A stretch of 64,000 nucleotides of DNA from Sphingomonas sp. dw_22 (GTDB lineage Bacteria > Pseudomonadota > Alphaproteobacteria > Sphingomonadales > Sphingomonadaceae), in NCBI RefSeq assembly GCF_018449795.1, contig NZ_JAAVVE010000013.1, positions 1 through 64,000 on the forward strand, written 5' to 3'. The notes beneath the pieces were generated by a model. The model saw only the letters and a program-made list of their open reading frames with translations, searched no databases and was not told the DNA's origin. Both the position numbers and the translations under genes were made by a program. How positions within the stretch are numbered: the first letter of the stretch is position 1; each line of letters opens with the position of its first letter. This document shows, piece by piece, positions 36,351 to 44,369 of this stretch.

Positions 36351-37220
36351 ATGAAGGCTCTGTTTCTTGCCCTGCTCGCCCTGGTGCCGGCCTCCGCGCT
36401 GGCCCAGGAGGCGGCGCCTCCCAAGACGATCCTGTTCGTCGGCAACAGCTTCACCCAGGGGGCGCATTCCGCGGTGAAGCGCTATCGCGCCGATAGCGTG
36501 ACCGATCTGAACGGCGACGGCTATGGCGGCGTGCCTGCGCTGTTCAAGCGGTTCACCGAAGAGGCGGGGCTGCACTGGAAGGTCAGCCTGGAGACGCAGG
36601 GCGGCAAGCCGCTCGCCTTCCACTATGAGGAACGCCGCGCGAAGCTGGGCGGCAAGTGGGATGTGGTGATCCTGCAGGAACTGAGCTCGCTCGATCGCCA
36701 GCGGCCGGGCGATGCGAGCGGCTATCTGAAATATGCTCCGTTGCTGGCGGGCATGGCGAAGCAGGCCAATCCGAGTGCGCAAGTGCTGCTGATGTCGACC
36801 TGGACACGCGCCGATCAGGTCTATCGGCCGGGCAGCCCTTGGTCCGGCAAGCCGATCGACGCGATGGCGAACGACCTGCGCGCCGCCGCCGAGCGCGTGC
36901 GCGCCGCGTCGCGTGACATCGCCGGCATTCTCCCCGTGGGCCAGGCTTGGGACCGGGCGATCGCCAAGGGAGTCGCCGATCCCAATCCCTATGACGGGAT
37001 CGCCTTCGGCCAGGTCGATTTGTGGACCTATGACCATTATCACGGGAGCATCTACGGCTATTATCTGGAGGCGCTGGTGGTGTTCGGCCAGGTGACGGGC
37101 ATCGATCCCAAGACGCTGGGGCCGGACGAGCGCGCGGCGGACGATCTCGGTATCTCCAAGGAACAGGCCGTCGCGTTGCAGAAGATCGCTTCGGAGCAAC
37201 TTGCGGCGGAGCGGCGCTGA
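36351..37220 (+). CDS. Exported SGNH-type hydrolase
   Basis: A signal peptide is visible (MKALFLALLALVPASALAQ). The mature protein begins with SGNH block I as TILFVGNSFTQG, contains QELSSLD around residue 110 and a C-terminal catalytic Asp/His block YDHYHGSIYGYYLEALV. The total is 289 residues. Such enzymes are esterases or lipases of varied specificity. ATG 36351 is preferred to ATG 36345 because its distance to the GAAGGG ribosome-binding site is better. It starts 13 bp after the TonB receptor, so probable co-transcription makes it a candidate for releasing an acid from an imported ester. Confidence 0.8.
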   Translation: MKALFLALLALVPASALAQEAAPPKTILFVGNSFTQGAHSAVKRYRADSVTDLNGDGYGGVPALFKRFTEEAGLHWKVSLETQGGKPLAFHYEERRAKLGGKWDVVILQELSSLDRQRPGDASGYLKYAPLLAGMAKQANPSAQVLLMSTWTRADQVYRPGSPWSGKPIDAMANDLRAAAERVRAASRDIAGILPVGQAWDRAIAKGVADPNPYDGIAFGQVDLWTYDHYHGSIYGYYLEALVVFGQVTGIDPKTLGPDERAADDLGISKEQAVALQKIASEQLAAERR

Positions 37221-37224
37221 GGCC

Positions 37225-37737
37225 CTACTTCATTCGTAGGGGCAGGCCGGCGGCGACGAACTGAACTTCGTTCGCCGCCTGCGCCACCGCCTGATTGAGG
37301 AAACCCGCCGCATCGCGGAACTGCCGGGCCAGCGCATTGTCCGGCACGACGCCCAGGCCGACTTCGTTGGCGACCAGGATTACCGGTCCCCGCGCCTTGC
37401 CCAATGCAGTGACCAGCGCGTCGGTGGCGGCGGGAATGTCGTGCTCGCCGAGCAGCAGGTTCGAGGTCCAGAGCGTCAGGCAATCGACCAGCACGACGCT
37501 GGATGGGGCTGTTTCGGCAGCTATGGTAGTCGGGAGGTCGAGCGGCGCTTCGACCGTGCGCCAGCGCGGGCCGCGATCGGCGCGGTGGCGGGCGATGCGA
37601 TCGGCCATCTCCGTGTCGAAGGCTTGCGCGGTGGCGACGAACATCAGTCCGGCGTCCAGCGCTTCGGCGCGCGTCTGGGCGTAGCGGCTCTTGCCCGACC
37701 GGGCGCCGCCCAGGACGAAAAGGATGTGCGGCTTCAT
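37225..37737 (-). CDS. cobU: Adenosylcobinamide kinase / adenosylcobinamide-phosphate guanylyltransferase
   Basis: CobU phosphorylates adenosylcobinamide and then transfers GMP to give AdoCbi-GDP in nucleotide-loop assembly. The 170 residues have the P-loop [12 protein letters not shown] at the N-terminus, the His-containing guanylylation segment [26 protein letters not shown] and [22 protein letters not shown]. It is last in the riboswitch-led btuB operon, ATGA-coupled to cobQ, and ends 4 bp from the convergent SGNH gene. Confidence 0.96.
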   Translation of the reverse strand: MKPHILFVLGGARSGKSRYAQTRAEALDAGLMFVATAQAFDTEMADRIARHRADRGPRWRTVEAPLDLPTTIAAETAPSSVVLVDCLTLWTSNLLLGEHDIPAATDALVTALGKARGPVILVANEVGLGVVPDNALARQFRDAAGFLNQAVAQAANEVQFVAAGLPLRMK

Positions 37738-39194
37738 GGCTTCCTCGTCTGGGCAGGGGCGAGCAGGGCGTCGAGATCGAGGTGCCGTTCGAGTTCCTCG
37801 GCGATCGAATCGAGCGCGGTATCGACGGACGCGCGATAATCGCGGCCGCTGCCCTGGGCGCCGATCCTCGCGAGCAGCGCGCGGCGCTGCGCCGCATCGG
37901 CGAGGAATCCGTGGACATAGGTGCCCGTCACCAGCCCGTCGGCGCTGACCGCGCCATCGGGGCGGCCGTCCTCGAAGATGGCCAGCGGCCGGGCCGTGCC
38001 GGCGCCGGTGGTTTCGCCCATGTGCATCTCATAGCCTTCGAACCGCGCGCCCAATGCGGTGCCGCGGACATGGCGCAGAGCCTTGGCGGGGGAGAGAACT
38101 GTCTCCACATCGAGCAGGCCCAGCCCTTCGATCGATCCCGGTGGCCCCTCCAGCCCGGCGGGATCGCTGACCCGCGTGCCGAGCATCTGATAGCCGCCGC
38201 ACAGGCCGAGCACCGCGCCGCCGCGCCGATGGTGCGCGCGGATGTCGATGTCCCAGCCTTGGGCGCGGAGCGCCGCGAGGTCGGCGATCGTCGCCTTGGA
38301 GCCGGGCAGGACGATCAGCGCCGCCTCGGCCGGGATCGGCGTGCCCGGCGGCACCATGCGCAGCTCGACTTCGGGCTCCAGCTTGAGCGGATCGAGATCG
38401 TCGAAATTGGAGATGCGCGGCAGGATCGGGCAGGCGACGACCAACCGGCCCTCGTGGCGCAGGGCGCGGGCTTCGAGGATCACGGCATCCTCGCTCGGCA
38501 GGCGTGCCGTCATGGGCAACCAGGGCACTACCCCGAAGCCGCGCCAGCCGGACAGCGCCTCGATCTGGCGATAACCGTCCGCGAACAATGCCGGATCGCC
38601 GCGGAACTTGTTGATGATGAAGCCGCGGATCATTGCGGCGTCCTCGGGATCGATGACCGCTCGCGTGCCGACGATCGCCGCGATCACGCCGCCGCGATCG
38701 ATATCGCCCACCAGCACCACCGGCACGCCCGCTGCCCGGGCGAATCCCATATTGGCGATGTCGCCGGCCCTGAGGTTGATCTCGGCAGGCGAACCGGCCC
38801 CCTCGACGATGACCAGGTCGCATGCCTCGCGCAGGCGGTGATAGGCCGCCATCACTTCGCCGAGCAATTCTCCCCGCGCAGCGCGGAAATTGCCGGCGCC
38901 GAGCGTGCCGCGCACCTTGCCGCCCACGATCAGCTGCGAGGTGCGGTCGGCCTGGGGTTTGAGCAGCACTGGGTTCATGTCGCTATGCGGCTCGACGCGC
39001 GCGGCGATCGCCTGGAGCGCCTGGGCGCGGCCGATCTCGCCGCCATCGATGGTGACGGCGGCATTGTTCGACATGTTCTGCGGCTTGAACGGGCGGATGC
39101 CGAGCCCGCGATTGGCGAAGGCGCGGCAGAGCCCGGCGACCAGCACCGACTTGCCGACGTCCGAGCCGGTTCCCTGGAGCATCAAAGCGCCCAT
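37734..39194 (-). CDS. cobQ: Cobyric acid synthase (glutamine-dependent)
   Basis: CobQ amidates the b, d, e and g side chains of adenosylcobyrinic acid a,c-diamide. The 486-residue protein combines an N-terminal ATP-binding domain ([61 protein letters not shown]) and a class I glutamine amidotransferase domain ([12 protein letters not shown]; catalytic Cys in [12 protein letters not shown]-terminal His in GTYVHGFL). The start at 39194 gives the family N-terminus [14 protein letters not shown] and overlaps cbiB by 13 bp. Confidence 0.97.
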   Translation of the reverse strand: MGALMLQGTGSDVGKSVLVAGLCRAFANRGLGIRPFKPQNMSNNAAVTIDGGEIGRAQALQAIAARVEPHSDMNPVLLKPQADRTSQLIVGGKVRGTLGAGNFRAARGELLGEVMAAYHRLREACDLVIVEGAGSPAEINLRAGDIANMGFARAAGVPVVLVGDIDRGGVIAAIVGTRAVIDPEDAAMIRGFIINKFRGDPALFADGYRQIEALSGWRGFGVVPWLPMTARLPSEDAVILEARALRHEGRLVVACPILPRISNFDDLDPLKLEPEVELRMVPPGTPIPAEAALIVLPGSKATIADLAALRAQGWDIDIRAHHRRGGAVLGLCGGYQMLGTRVSDPAGLEGPPGSIEGLGLLDVETVLSPAKALRHVRGTALGARFEGYEMHMGETTGAGTARPLAIFEDGRPDGAVSADGLVTGTYVHGFLADAAQRRALLARIGAQGSGRDYRASVDTALDSIAEELERHLDLDALLAPAQTRKP

Positions 39195-40120
39195 GCGACG
39201 GTTCCTGCGACAATCCAGAGGCAAAGGCACGCGCGAACATAGATGGCCAGCGCGCGGCGGATGTCGCCGGGCGTCGCATCGCGCAGGCCGGCGCCGATCC
39301 AGGGCTTTTGCTGCAGCACGCCGTCATAGGCAATCGGCCCCCCGAGCCACAGCCCGAGCGCGCCGGCCATCGCGGCTTCGGGCCAGCCGGCATTGGGAGA
39401 GGCATGCAGCTGGTGGTCGCGCCACAGGATGCGCCATCCACCCATGCCGCACAGGCAGATCAGCGCGGCGGCTATCCTGGCGGGTATGAGGTTGAGCAGA
39501 TCGTCGGTTCGCGCGGCGGCCCAGCCGAACGCGCGCCAGCGCTCCTCGCGGTGGCCGATCAGGCTGTCGGCGGTGTTGACCGCCTTGTAGGCCCAGACGC
39601 CGGGCAGGCCGAGCAGCAGTAGCCAGAACAGGGGCGCGGCCACGCCGTCGCAGAAGCTTTCCGCCAGGCTCTCGATCGCGGCGCGGGCGGTGCCGACTTC
39701 GTCGAGCGTGGCGGTATCGCGGCCTACGATGCGGCTGACGGCGGGGCGGGCGGTTTCGAGATCCCCGGCAGCCAACGCGATGCCGACCGGCCGGACATGG
39801 TCGTAGAGGCTGCGTTGCGCCAGGGCCGGTGCGGCAAGCAGCGCCTCGAATATCCAGGCCCATGGACCCGCAGCATTCCGCAGCAATTGGTGCAGCATGA
39901 CGCCCGGACCGGCGGCGACGGCGATCAGCAGCAGCAGGGTCGCGATGCCTGCGGCATATCGAAAGGCGGTGCTGTGGCTGCCACGGTTCCAGCGACGCTC
40001 GCATACTTGGATGAGGCGCGCGAAGGCGCCGACCGGATGGCCGATGCGCCGGTAAAGCGCAGTCGGCCAGCCCAGCGCGGCGTCGACCGCCAGCGCCAGC
40101 AGGGCGATGGGCTCAGCCAT
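39182..40120 (-). CDS. cbiB: Adenosylcobinamide-phosphate synthase CbiB (CobD in Pseudomonas nomenclature)
   Basis: This inner-membrane enzyme attaches the aminopropanol arm to adenosylcobyric acid. The 312 residues contain several TM helices, the N-terminal segment [55 protein letters not shown] and the family motif [18 protein letters not shown]. The start at 40120 overlaps the cobD stop by 8 bp. Confidence 0.95.
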   Translation of the reverse strand: MAEPIALLALAVDAALGWPTALYRRIGHPVGAFARLIQVCERRWNRGSHSTAFRYAAGIATLLLLIAVAAGPGVMLHQLLRNAAGPWAWIFEALLAAPALAQRSLYDHVRPVGIALAAGDLETARPAVSRIVGRDTATLDEVGTARAAIESLAESFCDGVAAPLFWLLLLGLPGVWAYKAVNTADSLIGHREERWRAFGWAAARTDDLLNLIPARIAAALICLCGMGGWRILWRDHQLHASPNAGWPEAAMAGALGLWLGGPIAYDGVLQQKPWIGAGLRDATPGDIRRALAIYVRACLCLWIVAGTVAWAL

Positions 40121-41093
40121 ATGCCAGCGCGCGATCGAGCCGTGCCAGCGCCTCGTCGCTTCCGGGCAGGCCGATGCGGAGCCGGTGGGAATCCTGATCG
40201 AAGGGGCGGGTGAGGATCGCCTGGCGGGCGAGGTGGTCGAACAGGGCCGGTGCATCCGGCGCCTGGATCAGGCGGAACAGCGGGCAATCGCCCTGGGGCT
40301 GCAATCCGTGGCGCAGGAGGACGCGGTTGAGCGCCTCGGCCTCGGCCCGCAAGCGGTCGCGCATCGCCTCGATCCATGCCCGATCGCGATAGGCGGCCGT
40401 GCCGATCGCCAGCGCCGCGCTGGAAACGGGCCAGCTGCCCAGCCGTGCATGGACGCGCTCGATCAGTGCCTGCGGTCCCAGGACGAAGCCGAGGCGGACG
40501 CCGGCAAGCCCGAAGAACTTGCCGAACGATCGGAACAGGATCAGCGGTCGCGCATCGTCGATCCGGTCAGCGATGCTGATCGCGGGCTGGGTATCGGCGA
40601 ATGCCTCATCGACGATCAGCCAGTGCGGCGTTCCCTTGAGCCGGTCGAGATGCGCGTCGAGGAGCGAGGAGCTGGTGACATGTCCGTCCGGATTGTTCGG
40701 ATTGGCGAGGAGGATTGAGGCGTCTCGTATTTCCGGCAGTTCTTCGGTGCGGATCGCGCGCGCGCCGGGCAGCATCGCGGTGTGCGTGCGATAGCCGGGG
40801 CCGACATGCACGCTCGGCCCTTCGATCATGCTGCCCACCAGCCGCAGGCCGATCTCGGTGCCCGGCACGGCGCATACATTCGCTGCATGCGTGCCGAAAT
40901 AGGTGGCAGCTGCGGTTTCCAGCGCGATCAGCGCCCGTTCGTCGGGAAGCGCGCGCCAGTCGATGTCGATATCGGCAATGCCCGGCCATGCGTGCGGATT
41001 GATTCCGGTCGAGAGGTCCAGCCAGGGTCGGCTGGCTTCCGCATAAGCGGAGCGTGCTTCGCTCAGCCGGCCACCATGAAAGGTGAACGTCAT
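40113..41093 (-). CDS. cobD: L-threonine-O-3-phosphate decarboxylase (PLP-dependent)
   Basis: The enzyme makes aminopropanol phosphate for the nucleotide loop (CobD of Salmonella, CobC-type in Pseudomonas naming). The 326-residue fold type I aminotransferase-like protein starts MTFTFHGGRLSEA, has LDLSTGINPHAWP, LANPNNPDGHVTS, DEAFAD and the PLP-lysine motif RSFGKFFGLAGVRLGF. The start at 41093 forms ATGA with the cobS stop. No threonine kinase gene is in the window. Confidence 0.94.
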   Translation of the reverse strand: MTFTFHGGRLSEARSAYAEASRPWLDLSTGINPHAWPGIADIDIDWRALPDERALIALETAAATYFGTHAANVCAVPGTEIGLRLVGSMIEGPSVHVGPGYRTHTAMLPGARAIRTEELPEIRDASILLANPNNPDGHVTSSSLLDAHLDRLKGTPHWLIVDEAFADTQPAISIADRIDDARPLILFRSFGKFFGLAGVRLGFVLGPQALIERVHARLGSWPVSSAALAIGTAAYRDRAWIEAMRDRLRAEAEALNRVLLRHGLQPQGDCPLFRLIQAPDAPALFDHLARQAILTRPFDQDSHRLRIGLPGSDEALARLDRALAYG

Positions 41094-41809
41094 CGCCAAT
41101 GGCTTGCCAGGAGCGCGGCGGCGAGTAGCCCGGTCTCCACCAGCTCGATCCCCGCGCCATGCCCGTCGCCCGAGATTCCACCGACCTTGTCGCGCAGCCA
41201 GATGCCCCAGGCCGCGATCAGCAACGGCGCCAGGATCAGCGCGGGCACGAACCATGCGGTGGCGATGAGGGGCAGGGTCCAGAGCAGGACATGGACCGGC
41301 CGGATTGCGGCACGGAAACGCGCGGCGAGGCCCGCATGGAGCGGCGGGAGCCAGAGCGTCCAGGCGAGCGGGCCGATGCGGGCGGCGAAGGGTATGAAAA
41401 GCAGCGCCAGGAACGCATCGCGTTCGATCAGCCCATGGAGCAGGATGAGCTTGGCGATGAGCTGGAGGCCGATCGCGACCGCGCCGAAGCTGCCGATATG
41501 CGGATCGGCGAGCACCGCGAGGAGCCGTTCGCGGCCCTTGTGCGCTGCGCCCATCGCATCCGCCAGGTCGGAAAGGCCGTCGAGATGCAGCGCTCCGGTC
41601 ACCAGCACCCAGGCGACCAGTCCTGCCAAGGCGCCGGTCCAGGGATCGATTTGTCCGCCGGTCCATGCCGCTCCGGCGACGATAGCGCCGATGACCAGGC
41701 CCGCGACGGGGAACCAGCGTATCGATGCCGCGAACTGCGCCTCGCTTATGTCGATGCGCGGCATCGGCAGCCGAGTGAGGAATTGCAGCGCGGCGATCAG
41801 GCCCTTCAT
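41090..41809 (-). CDS. cobS: Adenosylcobinamide-GDP ribazoletransferase (cobalamin synthase)
   Basis: CobS joins AdoCbi-GDP with alpha-ribazole (phosphate) in the membrane. The 239 residues are hydrophobic with about six TM helices and the family motifs ALQFLTRLPMP, FPVAGLVIGAI, TGALHLDGLSDLADAMGAAHKGRERLLAVLADPHIGSFG (broken into its recognisable parts GALHLDGLSDLADA and DPHIGSFG) and the C-terminal GGISGDGHGAGIELVE. Coupled by ATGA overlaps on both sides. Confidence 0.95.
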   Translation of the reverse strand: MKGLIAALQFLTRLPMPRIDISEAQFAASIRWFPVAGLVIGAIVAGAAWTGGQIDPWTGALAGLVAWVLVTGALHLDGLSDLADAMGAAHKGRERLLAVLADPHIGSFGAVAIGLQLIAKLILLHGLIERDAFLALLFIPFAARIGPLAWTLWLPPLHAGLAARFRAAIRPVHVLLWTLPLIATAWFVPALILAPLLIAAWGIWLRDKVGGISGDGHGAGIELVETGLLAAALLASHWR

Positions 41810-42375
41810 GTGCGCAGGCCGATGATCTGGGCGGCGGGCGCCTCGCCGGGCCAGACGCGCAGCGAGACCAGCGATGCATAGGGCAGGTCGAACGCCCAGA
41901 GCTGAGGAATGTCGAAGCCGCAGAGCTGCGCGAGCGCCGCGCGGATCGCGCCGCCATGGGTGACGATCAGGGTCGGCACGGGGGACAGGTCGCCGAGCGC
42001 GGCGGCGACGCGGGCGCGCAGGCTCGACCAGCGCTCGCTGCCGGGGGGAGGATTGGCGTCGGGATCGGTATGGAAGCGCGCCAGGGCCTCTCCGTCGATC
42101 TCGGTCGGAGCCAGGCCGTCCCATTCGCCGAAATCGAGTTCGCGCCAGCGCGGATCGATGGCGAGCGGGAACGGGCGGCTTTGCGCGATGGCAAGGGCGG
42201 CTTCGCGGGTGCGGCGCAGATCGGAGGTCACCAGCGTCTCGAATTCGAGATCGGCGGCGCGGGCGATACAGGCGCCGATGCCCGCCGTGCTCGGCGCGCC
42301 GTCGGTCCGGCCCATCATCAGCCCCGGGCGGTCGGGCGCGCCGTGGCGCAGCAGGTGCAGCGGAAACGGCGTCAT
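41806..42375 (-). CDS. cobC: Histidine-phosphatase family protein, probable alpha-ribazole phosphatase
   Basis: The 189-residue phosphoglycerate-mutase-like protein has the catalytic LLRHGAPDRPG at residues 8-18, SDLRRTREAA and the second-His segment VTHGGAIRAAL. In this position between cobT and cobS it most likely dephosphorylates alpha-ribazole-5'-phosphate or adenosylcobalamin-5'-phosphate. The operon position makes the call; the fold alone does not fix the substrate. Confidence 0.87.
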   Translation of the reverse strand: MTPFPLHLLRHGAPDRPGLMMGRTDGAPSTAGIGACIARAADLEFETLVTSDLRRTREAALAIAQSRPFPLAIDPRWRELDFGEWDGLAPTEIDGEALARFHTDPDANPPPGSERWSSLRARVAAALGDLSPVPTLIVTHGGAIRAALAQLCGFDIPQLWAFDLPYASLVSLRVWPGEAPAAQIIGLRT

Positions 42376-43388
42376 GCCGCGCCGGCGACGCCTGCTTCGG
42401 CAAAGGTCGCCATCTGGCCATGCGCCGCGAACGCCGAGCGGATCACGGACACGGCGACCGCTGCGCCGCTGCCCTCGCCGAGCCGCATCCCCAGGTCGAG
42501 CAGCGGATCGAGACCCAGGCGATCGAGCAACCGGCGATGGCCAGGCTCGGCGGAGCGATGGCTCGCGATGCAATGATCTGCGATGCCTGGAACGGTGGCG
42601 ATGAAGGGCGCCAGCGCCGAGCAACTGATGAAGCCGTCGAGCACCACCGCAATGCGTTGGAGCCGGGCCGCGATCACCGCGCCGGCGATCGCCGCGATTT
42701 CGCGGCCGCCGAGGCGGCGCAGGGTCTCCAGTGGCGTCATGGGCGCGTCAGCATGAAAGGCGACTGCGCGATCGACCACTTCGATTTTGCGCGCGACGCC
42801 CTCGGTATCGAGACCGGTACCGGGGCCGACCCAATCGGCCGCCGTCCCGCCGAGCCCTCGCGTGCAGAGTGCGGCGGCGGCGGTGCTGTTGGCGATGCCC
42901 ATCTCGCCGACCACGAGCAGGTCGAGGCCGGGCGCGACCACCGCCGCGCCTGCGGACAGGGCGGCGAGGCATTCGGCTTCGTCCATCGCCGGTGCGGCGG
43001 TGAAATCGGCGGTCGGGCGCTCCAGTTCCAGTGCGACCACGGTGAGTTCGAGACCCGCGGCGCCCGCCAGTGCATTGATCGCCGCACCTCCATGCCGGAA
43101 ATTGGCGACCATCTGGGCGGTCACTTCGGCCGGAAAGGCGCTGACACCCTGCGCCGCGACGCCGTGATTGCCGGCGAAGATCGCTGCGCGGCCACGCTCG
43201 ATGCGAGGGCGCTCGCGGCCCTGCCAGCCGGCGAAGTGGATCGCGATCTCCTCCAGCCGGCCGAGCGATCCGGCGGGCTTGGTGAGCATCGCCTGGCGCG
43301 CCTCGGCGGCGGCGCGCGCATCCGCATCGGGGCCGGGCAGGGCGGCGAGCGCGGCTTCGAATGTGGTGGAATCGGGGAAGAATGTCAT
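42372..43388 (-). CDS. cobT: Nicotinate-nucleotide-dimethylbenzimidazole phosphoribosyltransferase
   Basis: CobT activates the lower-ligand base to its alpha-ribotide. The 338-residue protein has KPAGSLGRLEEIAIHFAGWQ near residue 37, FAGNHGVAAQGVSAFPAEVT, VGEMGIANSTAAAAL, GTGLDTEGVARK and the C-terminal catalytic-Glu segment GMRLGEGSGAAVA. Length and motifs are standard. ATGA overlaps on both sides place it in the single btuB-cobU transcript. Confidence 0.97.
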   Translation of the reverse strand: MTFFPDSTTFEAALAALPGPDADARAAAEARQAMLTKPAGSLGRLEEIAIHFAGWQGRERPRIERGRAAIFAGNHGVAAQGVSAFPAEVTAQMVANFRHGGAAINALAGAAGLELTVVALELERPTADFTAAPAMDEAECLAALSAGAAVVAPGLDLLVVGEMGIANSTAAAALCTRGLGGTAADWVGPGTGLDTEGVARKIEVVDRAVAFHADAPMTPLETLRRLGGREIAAIAGAVIAARLQRIAVVLDGFISCSALAPFIATVPGIADHCIASHRSAEPGHRRLLDRLGLDPLLDLGMRLGEGSGAAVAVSVIRSAFAAHGQMATFAEAGVAGAA

Positions 43389-43792
43389 GTCGCTATCTGG
43401 CCTTCGGGCGGGATTCGAACGAGGAAATGGCCCTTAACGCCCTGCGGCCAGTCGCGATACGGCACCTGGCCATGTGCGCTGGCGGCGTGATGGACCGCGA
43501 AATCGAGGATCGCCGCCGCTGCTTCCGCATCCGGAGCGAAGCGGCCGAGGACATAGCCGATCCTGCCGGGTGCTCGCAGATGGACGGTGCAGAAAGCGGC
43601 GCAGGCGAAGAGGCAGGGCATCTCCTCCACCGCGATCCCCGCATAGCGCGGATCCGAGGTGGCGAGGGTCCGCACCGCCTCGGCCAGCCGGGCGCCGCCG
43701 CGCACCCCTTCGGCATCCTCACGCGCATCGCTCGAATGGCGGCAGGTGTTGCAGACGACCACCGAAGGGCCGGGCGCGGCGGCGCGCAGCAT
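43385..43792 (-). CDS. DUF1636 ferredoxin-like metal-binding protein in the B12 operon
   Basis: The 135-residue protein has a 2Fe-2S-ferredoxin-like cysteine pattern: VVVCNTCRHSS near the N-terminus and MPCLFACAAFCTVHLRAPG in the middle. DUF1636 proteins are often found beside cobalamin genes, but their biochemical role is not established; metal (cobalt) handling or redox support is the usual guess. It is coupled to cobT by ATGA and to the membrane-protein gene by TGATG, so it is plainly co-expressed under the B12 riboswitch. Confidence 0.82.
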   Translation of the reverse strand: MLRAAAPGPSVVVCNTCRHSSDAREDAEGVRGGARLAEAVRTLATSDPRYAGIAVEEMPCLFACAAFCTVHLRAPGRIGYVLGRFAPDAEAAAAILDFAVHHAASAHGQVPYRDWPQGVKGHFLVRIPPEGQIAT

Positions 43793-44334
43793 CAGGCGTG
43801 TGCCGGCCGGGCCGCGCCGTCGATGCCGACCAGCGTCAGCAGCCGCTGGAACGCGACCAGCCCGAGCAGGATCAGCCCATAGCGGACGAACTGGCGCAGC
43901 AGTATCTCCGGTGTGAACGCCGCCCAGCCGCTGTCGAGCGCGAAGGCGCCGATCAGCACCACTGCCTTGAAGGCGACATAAGCTGTGACATAGCCCGCGA
44001 CCATACGCGCGACATAAGGGGCGCCGGGCATCGCCTTGGCCGTCACGTCCGCGGCGAAGAACGATCCGATCGCCGCCGCGCCGAGCGCCAGTGCCCAGGC
44101 GATGCTGTTCGCATCGATCGGGTAATGGAGTAAGCCGAAGCCGGTGATCTGCGCGGCGATCCAGGCGACCAGCATCAGCGCGACGCCTTCGGTGCGGCGG
44201 ACATGCAGCGCGGCAAGTGCCGCCAGCGCCGGGAAGGGCGTGGCGCAAGCGAGCAGGAGCGTGGTCACCGTGCTGGCGACGACCATCGCACCGATCCAGA
44301 GATTGCGGGCGACAGCAGGCGAAAGATTCGACAT
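43792..44334 (-). CDS. Small multi-pass membrane protein of the B12 operon, family not recognised
   Basis: No family is recognised. The 180 residues hold about five or six predicted TM segments (for example VARNLWIGAMVVASTVTTLLLACATPF, ALMLVAWIAAQITGFGLL, WALALGAAAIGSFFAA), with PIDANSIAWALALG and DVTAKAMPGAPYVARM between them. ATG 44334 has an AAGGAG ribosome-binding site; an upstream in-frame start at 44370 would overlap btuB. It sits between btuB (35 bp gap) and DUF1636. Position under a B12 riboswitch suggests cobalt or corrinoid transport or a membrane step of B12 assembly. Confidence 0.8.
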   Translation of the reverse strand: MSNLSPAVARNLWIGAMVVASTVTTLLLACATPFPALAALAALHVRRTEGVALMLVAWIAAQITGFGLLHYPIDANSIAWALALGAAAIGSFFAADVTAKAMPGAPYVARMVAGYVTAYVAFKAVVLIGAFALDSGWAAFTPEILLRQFVRYGLILLGLVAFQRLLTLVGIDGAARPAHA

Positions 44335-44369
44335 GGCAGGCGTCTCCTTGGGGTTTTGCGGGAGGGGCA

